Part shown: piece after piece, positions 1-5,058 of the stretch
Layout: each line of letters starts with the position of its first letter
Numbering within the stretch: position 1 is the stretch's first letter
Origin: Candidatus Heimdallarchaeota archaeon
GTDB taxonomy: Archaea; Asgardarchaeota; Heimdallarchaeia; JABLTI01
Length of the DNA: 5,497 bases
Direction of reading: 5' to 3'
NCBI GenBank assembly: GCA_023128635.1
Contig: JAGMDP010000181.1
Span: 1 to 5,497, forward strand
Notes under the pieces: model-generated
The model's database searches: none
The model's input: the letters and a program-made list of their open reading frames with translations, nothing else
What the model was told of the DNA's origin: nothing
Position numbers and translations under genes: made by a program

Positions 1-455
1 GCACCCAAACGAATGAAATCTTCCTTATTAATACAAGAAGGAGTTATAAGATATCTCGCAAGTGAAAAAGTTAAGCGAGCAACAGGAATAGAATGAGCTG
101 TATCATTCAATAGAATCAATGGTATACCAAGACCAAAGGCGACTCGAGCAGCATCAGGAGAAGAAAACGAAATTGCTGCTATAGGTTTTGGTTTGTAATC
201 AGCTATGTGTTCAGCTACTTCAACCACTCGTTTAGCACTTGCAATAAGTTTGCCTGCTAAGCTTTTACCACCATATATCCCGAAAGTAGCAGGGGAAACA
301 TTTCGATGTTTGAAGATATCTGCAATATAATCATGTTTCCGAGTTGTGTAGTGTGCCTCTATTCCAAACTCTTTGAGTTTTTCACCGAATGCTAGAAAAA
401 GCATTGCTTGTTTTGGAGTTAACACTTCAAACCAAATGACTTTTCTCTCAACCAT
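1..455 (-). CDS. DUF354-family protein, glycosyltransferase/UDP-GlcNAc 2-epimerase-like, 3' part outside the window
   Basis: Reading leftward from an ATG at 455-453, the frame stays open to the window edge, giving 151 codons of the N-terminal part. The protein begins MVERKVIWFEVLTPKQAM. It carries two stretches I recognise from the archaeal DUF354 family: YGGKSLAGKLIASAKRV (about residues 61-77) and SSPDAARVAFGLGIP followed by LLNDTAHS (about 99-122). Full-length members are roughly 340-360 residues, so less than half is seen here. The family is thought to adopt a GT-B-like fold related to UDP-GlcNAc 2-epimerases and glycosyltransferases. A role in sugar or cell-surface glycan metabolism is therefore a reasonable inference, but the reaction is not established. 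There is no signal peptide, so it is probably cytoplasmic. The ATG lies inside the end of the upstream small membrane-protein gene (overlap 448-455) and has no clear Shine-Dalgarno sequence, which suggests translational coupling in one operon. Confidence 0.85.
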   Translation of the reverse strand, partial: MVERKVIWFEVLTPKQAMLFLAFGEKLKEFGIEAHYTTRKHDYIADIFKHRNVSPATFGIYGGKSLAGKLIASAKRVVEVAEHIADYKPKPIAAISFSSPDAARVAFGLGIPLILLNDTAHSIPVARLTFSLARYLITPSCINKEDFIRLG

Positions 456-744
456 TTACTTCTGCCAACTTGAGACCATTCTTTTTCATGAATTGCAAAT
501 CTTCTTTGAAGAATGCTTTGATCAAAGTATTCCAAACAATTAACCAAAAGAGAAATAATAAACCAGCAACAAATGCTGAGACCACATTAAATGTTAAAGG
601 ATGATCCTGAAGGGAAGTAAATAATCCATTTTCATCGAAAAATATGAAGAAAATAAACGTAATAATTAAGAGAAGAAAACCCCAAATAATAAGTATGGTT
701 TTTACAGGTCCCCAAGCAGCTAAGAAGATTTTTCGAGCATTCAA
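448..744 (-). CDS. Small two-helix membrane protein of unknown function (98 aa)
   Basis: This encodes a 98-residue protein starting at a TTG (744-742). An in-frame stop lies a few codons upstream and no in-frame ATG or GTG lies between, so TTG is the only sensible start. A GGTGGT Shine-Dalgarno-like run sits 6 nt before it. Two strongly hydrophobic segments are visible, about residues 14-36 and 52-75. They are separated by a short polar loop (DENGLFTSLQDHP) and followed by a charged tail (KAFFKEDLQFMKKNG...). The short basic N-terminus (NARK) suggests it faces the cytoplasm, giving a hairpin topology with both ends inside. I do not recognise the family. Its stop codon overlaps the start of the DUF354 gene by 8 bp, so the two are almost certainly co-transcribed. 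It might anchor or assist that enzyme at the membrane, which is inference from context only. Confidence 0.75.
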   Translation of the reverse strand: MNARKIFLAAWGPVKTILIIWGFLLLIITFIFFIFFDENGLFTSLQDHPLTFNVVSAFVAGLLFLFWLIVWNTLIKAFFKEDLQFMKKNGLKLAEVNG

Positions 745-750
745 GACAAG

Positions 751-756
751 ACCACC
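751..756 (-). promoter_or_regulatory. Shine-Dalgarno-like site for the small membrane protein
   Basis: On the minus strand GGTGGT ends 6 nt before the TTG start at 744. GGTG matches part of the archaeal anti-Shine-Dalgarno complement (GGAGGTGAT). It supports the TTG start choice. Confidence 0.5.
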
Positions 757-783
757 GAGTTAATTTTGTTTCACGAACATTTT

Positions 784-801
784 TGCGTTTAATAATTTAT
801 T
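784..801 (-). promoter_or_regulatory. Possible TATA-like element for the minus-strand operon
   Basis: The minus strand reads AATAAATTATTAAA here, about 45-55 nt upstream of the TTG at 744. That leaves room for a TSS about 25 nt downstream and a short leader. The surrounding region is AT-rich throughout, so the exact box is uncertain. Confidence 0.3.
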
Positions 802-843
802 GTTCACTTATTTCAATTTTTTTTACAAAAATCGTTCAGAGGG

Positions 844-855
844 TATATATAAAAT
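844..855 (+). promoter_or_regulatory. TATA box for the roadblock/longin-like gene
   Basis: A TATATATAAAAT stretch preceded by GGG stands out in the divergent intergenic region. A start of transcription about 25 nt downstream (near 875-882) would give a leader of roughly 50 nt. A weak AAAGGA ribosome site follows at 910-915, 12 nt before the ATG at 928. Confidence 0.6.
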
Positions 856-927
856 AAAGTGCATATTTTTAATAGAGTAATGAACTAGTGGACAAACTAA
901 TTACGAATCAAAGGATTAAGACCAAAA

Positions 928-1359
928 ATGGCTGTTATAGAAGCAGGACTCATAGTGAATGGCATGCCTATTATAAGAAGCGTTTATTATCCAGATGAAA
1001 AAGAGGTCGACCCATTCATCAGAACAGGATTGTTCACAGCAATACAGACTTTTGCAGCAACAGCATTCGACGATGAAGCAGAAGAAATGAAACTAAAAAG
1101 ATACTCGATAATCATCAAAGACCTTGACCCCGGAAGCAATGAACAATTACTATTATACACAGTGGCTGAAAAGGGAACAGATTTTGCGGAAGTAAAAAGA
1201 CGATTAGCTAACCTCGAGAAGAAACTAGACCTAGATCGAGTCATCCTTGAATCGCCAGTGATGACCAGAGAGCTAAAACAAATCAAGAAAATGATCGATA
1301 AAGAACTAAAAGATTTGTGCTTGAAACCAGCGGATAGAGCAAAAGGCGTTTTTGGGTAA
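928..1359 (+). CDS. Roadblock/longin-like small protein (143 aa)
   Basis: This is a 143-residue soluble protein starting at ATG 928, with no signal peptide or membrane helix. The predicted order of elements suits a profilin-like (roadblock/longin) fold. It has a strand pair (AGLIVNGMPIIRSVYY, about residues 6-21), a helix (FIRTGLFTAIQTFAATAF, 30-47), strands (MKLKRYSIIIKDL, 54-66, and EQLLLYTVAEKG, 72-83), then charged helices (FAEVKRRLANLEKKL, 86-100, and a Lys-rich C-terminal helix, 113-131). This pattern of a short 'own sensor' strand pair, a helix ending in a phenylalanine-rich stretch and two strands recalls longin-type proteins that are numerous in Asgard archaea and sit with small GTPases. 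I assign it from the pattern, not from a search. No GTPase is next to it. It is a single-gene unit with its own TATA box and terminator. Its codons look richer in purines and G+C than those of the large gene at 1654-3897. Confidence 0.7.
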   Translation: MAVIEAGLIVNGMPIIRSVYYPDEKEVDPFIRTGLFTAIQTFAATAFDDEAEEMKLKRYSIIIKDLDPGSNEQLLLYTVAEKGTDFAEVKRRLANLEKKLDLDRVILESPVMTRELKQIKKMIDKELKDLCLKPADRAKGVFG

Positions 1360-1363
1360 ATTC

Positions 1364-1388
1364 AACTAATCCAAATAATTAGTTTTTT
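1364..1388 (+). terminator. Hairpin plus T-run terminator
   Basis: Four bases after the stop codon, AACTAAT (1364-1370) pairs perfectly with ATTAGTT (1378-1384) across a 7-nt loop, followed by TTTT. The stem is AT-rich and weak, but the T-run immediately after it suits archaeal termination. Confidence 0.5.
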
Positions 1389-1423
1389 ATCTTCAATAGT
1401 GAATTTTGTAGTAGACAGAAATC

Positions 1424-1432
1424 TTTAAAATA
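1424..1432 (+). promoter_or_regulatory. TATA box for tRNA-Tyr
   Basis: TTTAAAATA lies about 45-50 nt before the mature tRNA 5' end. It would place the TSS near 1453 and leave a leader of about 24 nt to be removed by RNase P. Confidence 0.5.
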
Positions 1433-1463
1433 GAGAATTTCACAAAAAAGAACACTCAAAGAA

Positions 1464-1491
1464 CTGAGTAAGGAAACCGGCCTTAACTCAG
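1464..1491 (+). other. Hairpin between the tRNA leader and the tRNA 5' end
   Basis: CTGAGTAAGG (1464-1473) in the leader is complementary to CCTTAACTCAG (1481-1491). It gives ten base pairs with a single bulged A at 1485 and a 7-nt loop (1474-1480). The 3' arm is part of the tRNA acceptor strand and D-arm, so this fold competes with normal tRNA folding. Confidence 0.45.
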
Positions 1492-1515
1492 CTTGGCTAG
1501 AGTGCTCGGCTGTAG

Positions 1516-1577
1516 ACTTTGTCGCTCCAAGGAATGGATGATCTGGAGTCAGCCAGTATTCACTGCAAAGGCAGGAC
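1516..1577 (+). other. tRNA-Tyr intron 1 (canonical 37/38 site, 62 nt)
   Basis: The bulge-helix-bulge motif is visible. CTGT (1510-1513) pairs with GCAG (1571-1574). CTTTG (1517-1521) pairs with CAAAG (1566-1570). Between them lies a 3-nt 5' bulge AGA (1514-1516), which would be cut after G1515. The 3' bulge is GACA (1575-1578), four nt instead of three, so the motif is slightly relaxed. Excision at 1516-1577 restores a 7-nt anticodon loop. The splicing endonuclease acts on this kind of motif. Confidence 0.85.
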
Positions 1578-1584
1578 ACCGAGA

Positions 1585-1614
1585 TGAAAATCTGATGGTC
1601 AGATTTTTTTGGAA
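1585..1614 (+). other. Probable tRNA-Tyr intron 2 in the variable loop (about 30 nt)
   Basis: The variable region is 35 nt (1584-1618) instead of five. It starts with ATG and ends with ATGTC, so removing any 30-nt frame starting at 1584-1587 leaves exactly ATGTC. Inside is a perfect 9-bp stem (1587-1595 with 1599-1607) and a TGG loop. TTTGG (1608-1612) can pair with CCGAG (1579-1583), leaving ATG (1584-1586) as a 3-nt bulge, which fits a bulge-helix splice site. Exact ends are uncertain by one to three bases. The alternative, a bacterial-style long variable arm, is less likely because archaeal tRNA-Tyr has a short variable loop. Confidence 0.65.
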
Positions 1615-1623
1615 TGTCCGGAG

Positions 1624-1649
1624 TTCAAATCTCCGAGGCCGGACCACTT
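1624..1649 (+). repeat. tRNA-Tyr 3' end, attachment-site copy 1
   Basis: This runs from the T-loop through CCA of the tRNA gene. The first 23 nt recur exactly at 5036-5058. All 26 recur with one mismatch at 4215-4240. As the copy inside the intact tRNA it corresponds to the regenerated gene end after integration. Confidence 0.85.
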
Positions 1650-1681
1650 TCTTTTATCTTTTTACCTTTATTCTTCTTATA
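1648..1681 (+). terminator. T-rich termination region for tRNA-Tyr
   Basis: Directly after CCA the plus strand has repeated T-runs (TTT, CTTTT, CTTTTT, TTT, TTCTTCTT), the usual archaeal intrinsic terminator. The same bases on the other strand are AAA/AGA codons for the Lys/Arg-rich tail of the surface protein, so this stretch has two jobs. Confidence 0.55.
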
Positions 1682-3897
1682 ATTACTATACATAATACTA
1701 TTGAAAATACCATAATTGCTCCTGTTAAATAGTAAACTCCTGTTTGCTCTGTAGGAGTAGTTGATTCATTAGTTGGTGTTTCTGTAACAGGTGGGGGATA
1801 ATTAGTTGTAAATGAATATTTCGTGATGAAGCAATCATAAAATCCACCATGTGTTTCATTGTATGCATCATCTGTTGTTGTGAAATTATCTGAAAGTGTT
1901 GTACCTACTATGCAACAGGTGTTATCTGATATGTATTTTAGTGCTAGTCCTTGATCAGTTCTATTACCACCTAAATAAGTTGAGTTAATAATTGAGGTGC
2001 CATCTGCTGATAATTTAACTACAAATGCATCTGTTTCCCCAGTTAGAAATTTATCTTCTGAATCATCTGTGAGAGGGAAGTCATTTGAAAAAGTTCTTCC
2101 AGTAAGATAAGCATTCTTTTCCTCATCAAGATCAATACCATTAATCTCATCATTTGTTGAACCACCAATAAAAGTTGAGTATGATAAACTACTTCCATCA
2201 GTTGAAATTTTCGAGACAAAACCATCTTCACTGCCTGATATTGCTGTAGCATATGCTCCAATTGATACCGGGAAATCATCAGATCCAGTATATCCTGTAA
2301 CATAAGCATTGTTATCATCATCTAAAACCAATGCAAAAACCACATCATCATCATTGCCACCTAAATATGTAGAATAAAGTAGAGTTGACCCATCTATTGA
2401 GAGTTTTGAAATAAAAACATCCATCCAACCACTATATGTTGTACTATATGCACCTAGTGTTGTTGGAAAATCATCTGAATTTGATTTACCAACAATATAA
2501 CAATATCCCAATTCATCTACTGCAATATCAATACCTTCATCTATATTTGAACCCCCTATAAAAGTGGAAAATTGTATTGCTACTGATAAGCTGGATATTT
2601 TTAACACAAAACAGGCAGAGCCCCCATTATAGGTTGTATTAAGTGCTCCTTCAGTTGTTGGAAAACTACTTGATGATGTTAAACCAGTGATATAAAGATT
2701 CGAGCTTGAATCCATTACTACTGAGTGTGCTCGATCAGAACCATCTCCACCAAAGTATGTACAATAATCCAATGTACCTGTAGATGAAAGTTTTAGATAA
2801 AATCCATCTTCATATCCATGTTTTGTTTTATTCATCGCTCCACTAGTAACTGGGAAATCATGGGAATCGGTATAACCTACGACATAAGCATTTTCATCTG
2901 AATCTATTACAATTCCACCTAACCAATCTGTTTTATTTCCACCAATAAAAGTAGAATAGAGTATTGTAGAACCATCACTAGAAAGTTTGATTACAAAAAT
3001 ATCCTCTTGTAGCATATTTGATAAGTTATAATTATTTCCAGTGTCAAGGAAATTATCTGATTCTGTTTCCCCTGCGACAAAAATATTGTTTGCATTACTT
3101 ATTGCTAGTGATTCTGCCTTCTCATCACTACTGCCACCTACATATGTGGAATAAATAATTGGATCAATAATTAAATGTTTATTATGTTGGAATTTTCCGA
3201 TTGTGAATCCATAAGTATTATCGTCTATTAATGAGAACTTGGCTTCTATTTTTGTCTGAAAATTGTCTTGATAGACTAGTAATCCTTCATCAATGAAATT
3301 AATCCCCGCTAAATTAAATACTAGTTTATTGTCCATAATATCTAAACTATCCTGCCCGATGAATTGAATTTTAATATCATTTGGATTTCCTCCTGGAGCA
3401 ACAATAAAATCGTATTTCAACCCATTTGAGGTTATTTTGTATTGAAGATTTATTCCAGTCCAAATTTCTGTGTATAAAATGCAATCATAATGTTTTATAT
3501 CAGTAAAAGTTCCTCTTGAGCCAAGATAGTAATTACTCCGAGTAATTTGTGGATTATTCCCAACAGGTTCTATAGGATTTGAGTTAACAAAACTTAGTGT
3601 TATAATTTCCTTTGAATTATCAAGATATAATAGAATTTTATTTTTACAAAAGGCTATTTTACCATTTGACAAGCTATAATAAAATAGAATTTCTTCATTA
3701 GACAATTGCCCTATGTTTTCGATAATTGTCCTAGACATGTATTTGTCATAATAATTATTGCTTTTATCAATAATTGAGATTTCATTTGCATTATTTTTAC
3801 TATTGGTTATATTACTAATGCTTTTAATTCCTAAAAAACACGTAGAAACAATTAGAATTGAATAAAAGATAGAATAAAATATTTTTTTACATTTCAA
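1654..3897 (-). CDS. Membrane-anchored surface protein with seven SBBP beta-propeller repeats
   Basis: The reading frame opens with TTG at 3921, but I place the start at TTG 3897 (747 aa). A strong AGGGGAG lies 6 nt before it (3910-3904), and the protein then begins with a normal signal sequence (KCKKIFYSIFYSILIVSTCFLGI). In numbering from 3921, residues about 63-252 form a beta-rich domain typical of the region ahead of SBBP repeats (DUF7948-like: ENIGQLSNEEILFYY...). Residues 257-705 hold seven repeats of about 65 aa, with [YF]-[SC]-T-[YF]-x-G-G and later D-x-F-P-x-T motifs starting near 257, 322, 386, 451, 516, 581 and 646. A Pro/Thr-rich stalk (706-727), one membrane helix (729-748) and an RRIKVKR cytoplasmic tail follow. 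It is thus displayed outside the cell on a single anchor. A role in adhesion or binding is likely but unproven. Its promoter and ribosome site both lie inside the integrated unit, and its composition is visibly AT-richer than the gene at 928. Confidence 0.85.
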   Translation of the reverse strand: MKCKKIFYSIFYSILIVSTCFLGIKSISNITNSKNNANEISIIDKSNNYYDKYMSRTIIENIGQLSNEEILFYYSLSNGKIAFCKNKILLYLDNSKEIITLSFVNSNPIEPVGNNPQITRSNYYLGSRGTFTDIKHYDCILYTEIWTGINLQYKITSNGLKYDFIVAPGGNPNDIKIQFIGQDSLDIMDNKLVFNLAGINFIDEGLLVYQDNFQTKIEAKFSLIDDNTYGFTIGKFQHNKHLIIDPIIYSTYVGGSSDEKAESLAISNANNIFVAGETESDNFLDTGNNYNLSNMLQEDIFVIKLSSDGSTILYSTFIGGNKTDWLGGIVIDSDENAYVVGYTDSHDFPVTSGAMNKTKHGYEDGFYLKLSSTGTLDYCTYFGGDGSDRAHSVVMDSSSNLYITGLTSSSSFPTTEGALNTTYNGGSACFVLKISSLSVAIQFSTFIGGSNIDEGIDIAVDELGYCYIVGKSNSDDFPTTLGAYSTTYSGWMDVFISKLSIDGSTLLYSTYLGGNDDDVVFALVLDDDNNAYVTGYTGSDDFPVSIGAYATAISGSEDGFVSKISTDGSSLSYSTFIGGSTNDEINGIDLDEEKNAYLTGRTFSNDFPLTDDSEDKFLTGETDAFVVKLSADGTSIINSTYLGGNRTDQGLALKYISDNTCCIVGTTLSDNFTTTDDAYNETHGGFYDCFITKYSFTTNYPPPVTETPTNESTTPTEQTGVYYLTGAIMVFSIVLCIVIIRRIKVKR
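1807..3153 (-). repeat. Seven in-frame repeats of about 195 bp coding for propeller blades
   Basis: Each unit encodes a YSTYLGG-like strand, an acidic stretch (D-x-D-x-N-AY-V-x-G-x-T), a DDFP-x-T turn and a DxF-x-x-KLS strand. The spacing is 65, 64, 65, 65, 65 and 65 residues, so the array is very regular, and seven units match one complete seven-bladed propeller. Blades 1 and 7 are the most divergent: blade 1 lacks the FP turn, and blade 7 has CCIVG and NFTTT. Confidence 0.85.
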
Positions 3898-3903
3898 TTT
3901 TGA

Positions 3904-3910
3904 CTCCCCT
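3904..3910 (-). promoter_or_regulatory. Strong Shine-Dalgarno site that sets the start of the surface-protein gene
   Basis: The minus strand reads AGGGGAG, then TCAAAA, then TTG at 3897. The 6-nt spacing is ideal for the internal TTG and rules against the TTG at 3921, which has no such site. Confidence 0.65.
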
Positions 3911-3946
3911 GAGTAAGACAAATTATATTACTCCATTGTATTAATC

Positions 3947-3954
3947 TATATTTT
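3947..3954 (-). promoter_or_regulatory. TATA box for the surface-protein gene
   Basis: AAAATATA on the minus strand would give a TSS near 3925 and a leader of about 28 nt that contains the ribosome site. The start at 3897 fits this geometry; a start at 3921 would leave almost no leader. Confidence 0.5.
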
Positions 3955-4214
3955 GCAAAAATACGTTGGACTGATGTATTCGCAGGTTTATACAATATTC
4001 AAAATCATTAAATTTATTATTATTGTAGAAATTGTATTTAGACATGCTAGAGATTTATGATATGTAAGTTAAACCAAGAGCTTAGTAAAATAAGTAAAAA
4101 GAAATCAGGAGAATTATTAACTAAGGTTAAATCCTATTGGAAAAAACGAAAATAGTTGATGAAAATTGACCTTATGCTAAAGCGATAATCTTTTATGAAT
4201 AAAGATATCTGGGA
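3955..4214. other. AT-rich stretch without a gene inside unit 1
   Basis: I find no open frame longer than a few codons, no tRNA body and no recognisable repeat. The only structure noted is a small 6-bp hairpin (ATCTTT 4188-4193 with AAAGAT 4201-4206) just before the second tRNA-tail copy. The region may hold binding sites used in integration, or be eroded remains of the element. Confidence 0.4.
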
Positions 4215-4240
4215 TTCGAATCTCCGAGGCCGGACCACTT
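4215..4240 (+). repeat. tRNA-Tyr 3' end, attachment-site copy 2
   Basis: This matches 1624-1649 except for G4218 in place of A1627. The match includes CCA and the following CTT. The bases before it (TGGGA) do not rebuild a T-stem with CTCCG, and there is no acceptor, D or anticodon arm upstream, so this is a fragment and not a second tRNA. The A-to-G change creates the palindrome GATTCGAATC (4213-4222). Confidence 0.85.
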
Positions 4241-4276
4241 CTAATTTATTACTATATTCCAATTATTGCTGATCTT

Positions 4277-4298
4277 CTAAATTAAAATAAATAAATAA
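4277..4298 (+). promoter_or_regulatory. AT-rich promoter region of the zinc-ribbon gene
   Basis: AAATTAAAATAAATAAATAAA-type sequence lies 50-70 nt before the start. A second TATA-like run (AAAAAATATTT, 4322-4332) lies only 15-30 nt from the candidate start codons, and would give a nearly leaderless mRNA. No Shine-Dalgarno site is visible, which favours the leaderless reading. Confidence 0.3.
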
Positions 4299-4346
4299 AA
4301 AATGCTTATGGTATGAGACAGAAAAAATATTTGAATAGATAAATTG

Positions 4347-4973
4347 ATGATGGTAACTATGACGTGTAGAGTTTGCGGGAAAGAAATTGCAGTATACGTT
4401 AAAGGTCATGGTTCTATTTGCCAAACATGTTACTTAAGAGAATACCAACCAACTGACTATATGCATGGTCCTTGGATTTACGTCTCAAGCGAGAAAAACG
4501 AAGAAAAGAGAAAACAATCAAATAGACGCGAAAAGAAAGCAATTAAAAACTATAGATTAAACGGAGAAATTTTAGAAATTACTTATAATGATGAATCAGT
4601 TGATCATCTAAATTTGACACCTGAGAATATTGATGAAATTGCTCTTAACAAAGGTCCACTAAGTGGCAAATGGATGGTTTTCGAACGCGAATCAGAAATT
4701 AATCAGATTTGGTTAATAATAGCAAAAGCTACAATTAATGGTGAACTAGGCATTGCTTCGAAAGTCAGTACTGCATTAACCAGTAAGGGAAAAAGCTATG
4801 TTATTTGTGTATATACAGTTGATTATTTCGATGAAGAAAGTGTCAATAGAGTGAGGAGAAGATTATCTGAACTGGGGATTAAACAATCCTTAAGGTATAA
4901 ACCTGACATCTACACTCTACTAGGGATCTATTCTAAAACAACAAAACTAGTTCCCTATCGCTACTCTGATTAG
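4347..4973 (+). CDS. Zinc-ribbon protein with C-terminal Bles03/DUF1917-like domain
   Basis: I start it at ATG 4347 (208 aa). TTG 4344, ATG 4350 and ATG 4359 are in frame and also possible, and no ribosome site decides between them. Four cysteines form a CxxC...CxxC zinc knuckle (C7, C10, C25, C28), followed by a charged linker (KNEEKRKQSNRREKK, about 50-64). From about residue 106 on, GKWMVF, IWLIIAKAT-NGELG-ASKVSTA, VICVYTVDYFDEESVNRVRRRLSELGI and LRYKPDIYTLLGIYS match my memory of the Bles03/DUF1917 family. Some archaeal members of that family are labelled putative phosphothreonine lyase domain proteins. The name rests on recall, and the catalytic role is not proven. The zinc ribbon suggests nucleic-acid or protein binding. 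It lies alone inside unit 2 and uses AT-rich codons. It is probably cytoplasmic. Confidence 0.75.
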   Translation: MMVTMTCRVCGKEIAVYVKGHGSICQTCYLREYQPTDYMHGPWIYVSSEKNEEKRKQSNRREKKAIKNYRLNGEILEITYNDESVDHLNLTPENIDEIALNKGPLSGKWMVFERESEINQIWLIIAKATINGELGIASKVSTALTSKGKSYVICVYTVDYFDEESVNRVRRRLSELGIKQSLRYKPDIYTLLGIYSKTTKLVPYRYSD

Positions 4974-5035
4974 CCTAATCCTTTTCAAAAGATATAGAGT
5001 GCATCGAAAACTGTAACTAAATATCGTTAATAATA

Positions 5036-5058
5036 TTCAAATCTCCGAGGCCGGACCA
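5036..5058 (+). repeat. tRNA-Tyr 3' end, attachment-site copy 3
   Basis: All 23 nt are identical to 1624-1646. Identity stops sharply on both sides: AATA before it replaces the CGGAG stem strand, and A replaces C after CCA. The T-rich sequence that follows (5060-5099) resembles a tRNA terminator, so this copy may mark the original chromosomal flank of tRNA-Tyr. Confidence 0.88.

Larger units (their letters stand above)
1477..1646 (+). tRNA. tRNA-Tyr(GTA) with two introns
   Basis: The acceptor stem CCGGCCT (1477-1483) pairs fully with AGGCCGG (1636-1642), followed by discriminator A1643 and an encoded CCA (1644-1646). The D-stem is ACTC/GAGT (1486-1489/1500-1503). The anticodon stem is CTCGG (1505-1509) with CCGAG (1579-1583). 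The anticodon is GTA (1512-1514). The T-arm is CGGAG (1619-1623), loop TTCAAAT, CTCCG (1631-1635). The C1:G72 pair is the archaeal/eukaryotic tyrosine identity element. Two insertions interrupt it: 62 nt after position 37, and about 30 nt in the variable region. Removing both leaves a normal 78-nt class I tRNA (with CCA) whose variable loop is ATGTC, as I recall for other archaeal tRNA-Tyr. The 3' end of this gene is the sequence repeated at 4215 and 5036. Confidence 0.93.
1647..4237. mobile_element. Integrated unit 1: 2.6-kb island with one surface-protein gene
   Basis: The unit runs from just after the tRNA CCA (1646) to the CCA end of the second tRNA-tail copy (4237). It contains one gene, transcribed toward the tRNA, whose stop codon lies 7 bp inside the left boundary, plus about 300 bp of AT-rich sequence with no gene before the right copy. 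There is no integrase, replication or partition gene. Placement between direct repeats of a tRNA 3' end is the classical outcome of site-specific integration. The missing integrase means it was moved in trans, or it is the remnant of a larger element. Confidence 0.65.
4238..5058. mobile_element. Integrated unit 2: 0.8-kb island with one zinc-ribbon gene
   Basis: This unit lies between the second and third tRNA-tail copies. It holds a single plus-strand gene with about 110 bp of promoter region before it and about 60 bp after it. No integrase gene is present, and at 821 bp there would be no room for one beside the cargo. It is in tandem with unit 1, as expected when successive elements integrate at the same tRNA end. 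Confidence 0.6.

Noticed and set aside
987..1286. Antisense open frame across the roadblock/longin-like gene
   Set aside because: It is a low-complexity Ser-rich translation fully opposite a better-supported gene with promoter and terminator, so it is a shadow.
1584..1618. Bacterial-type long variable arm in tRNA-Tyr
   Set aside because: The ends of the insertion repeat ATG and its removal leaves ATGTC. The C1:G72 pair is archaeal, and archaeal tRNA-Tyr has a short variable loop. The option is kept only as a lower-probability alternative.
1379..1732. Short open frames over the tRNA on both strands
   Set aside because: They run through the tRNA gene and its introns and have no family resemblance or ribosome site.
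2043..2321. 92-codon open frame within the propeller gene, same strand, other frame
   Set aside because: The Met/Leu/Gln-rich translation is a frame-shifted reading of the repeats. The main frame is intact throughout.
1624..5058. CRISPR-like spaced repeats
   Set aside because: There are only three copies, spaced 2.6 kb and 0.8 kb apart, and they match the tRNA 3' end, so they are attachment-site duplications and not a CRISPR array.
4215..5058. Copies 2 and 3 as 3' halves of trans-spliced (split) tRNAs
   Set aside because: They begin at the T-loop, lack the T-stem 5' strand and have no paired leader or promoter directly upstream. A split-tRNA half would carry a bulge-helix motif at its junction.
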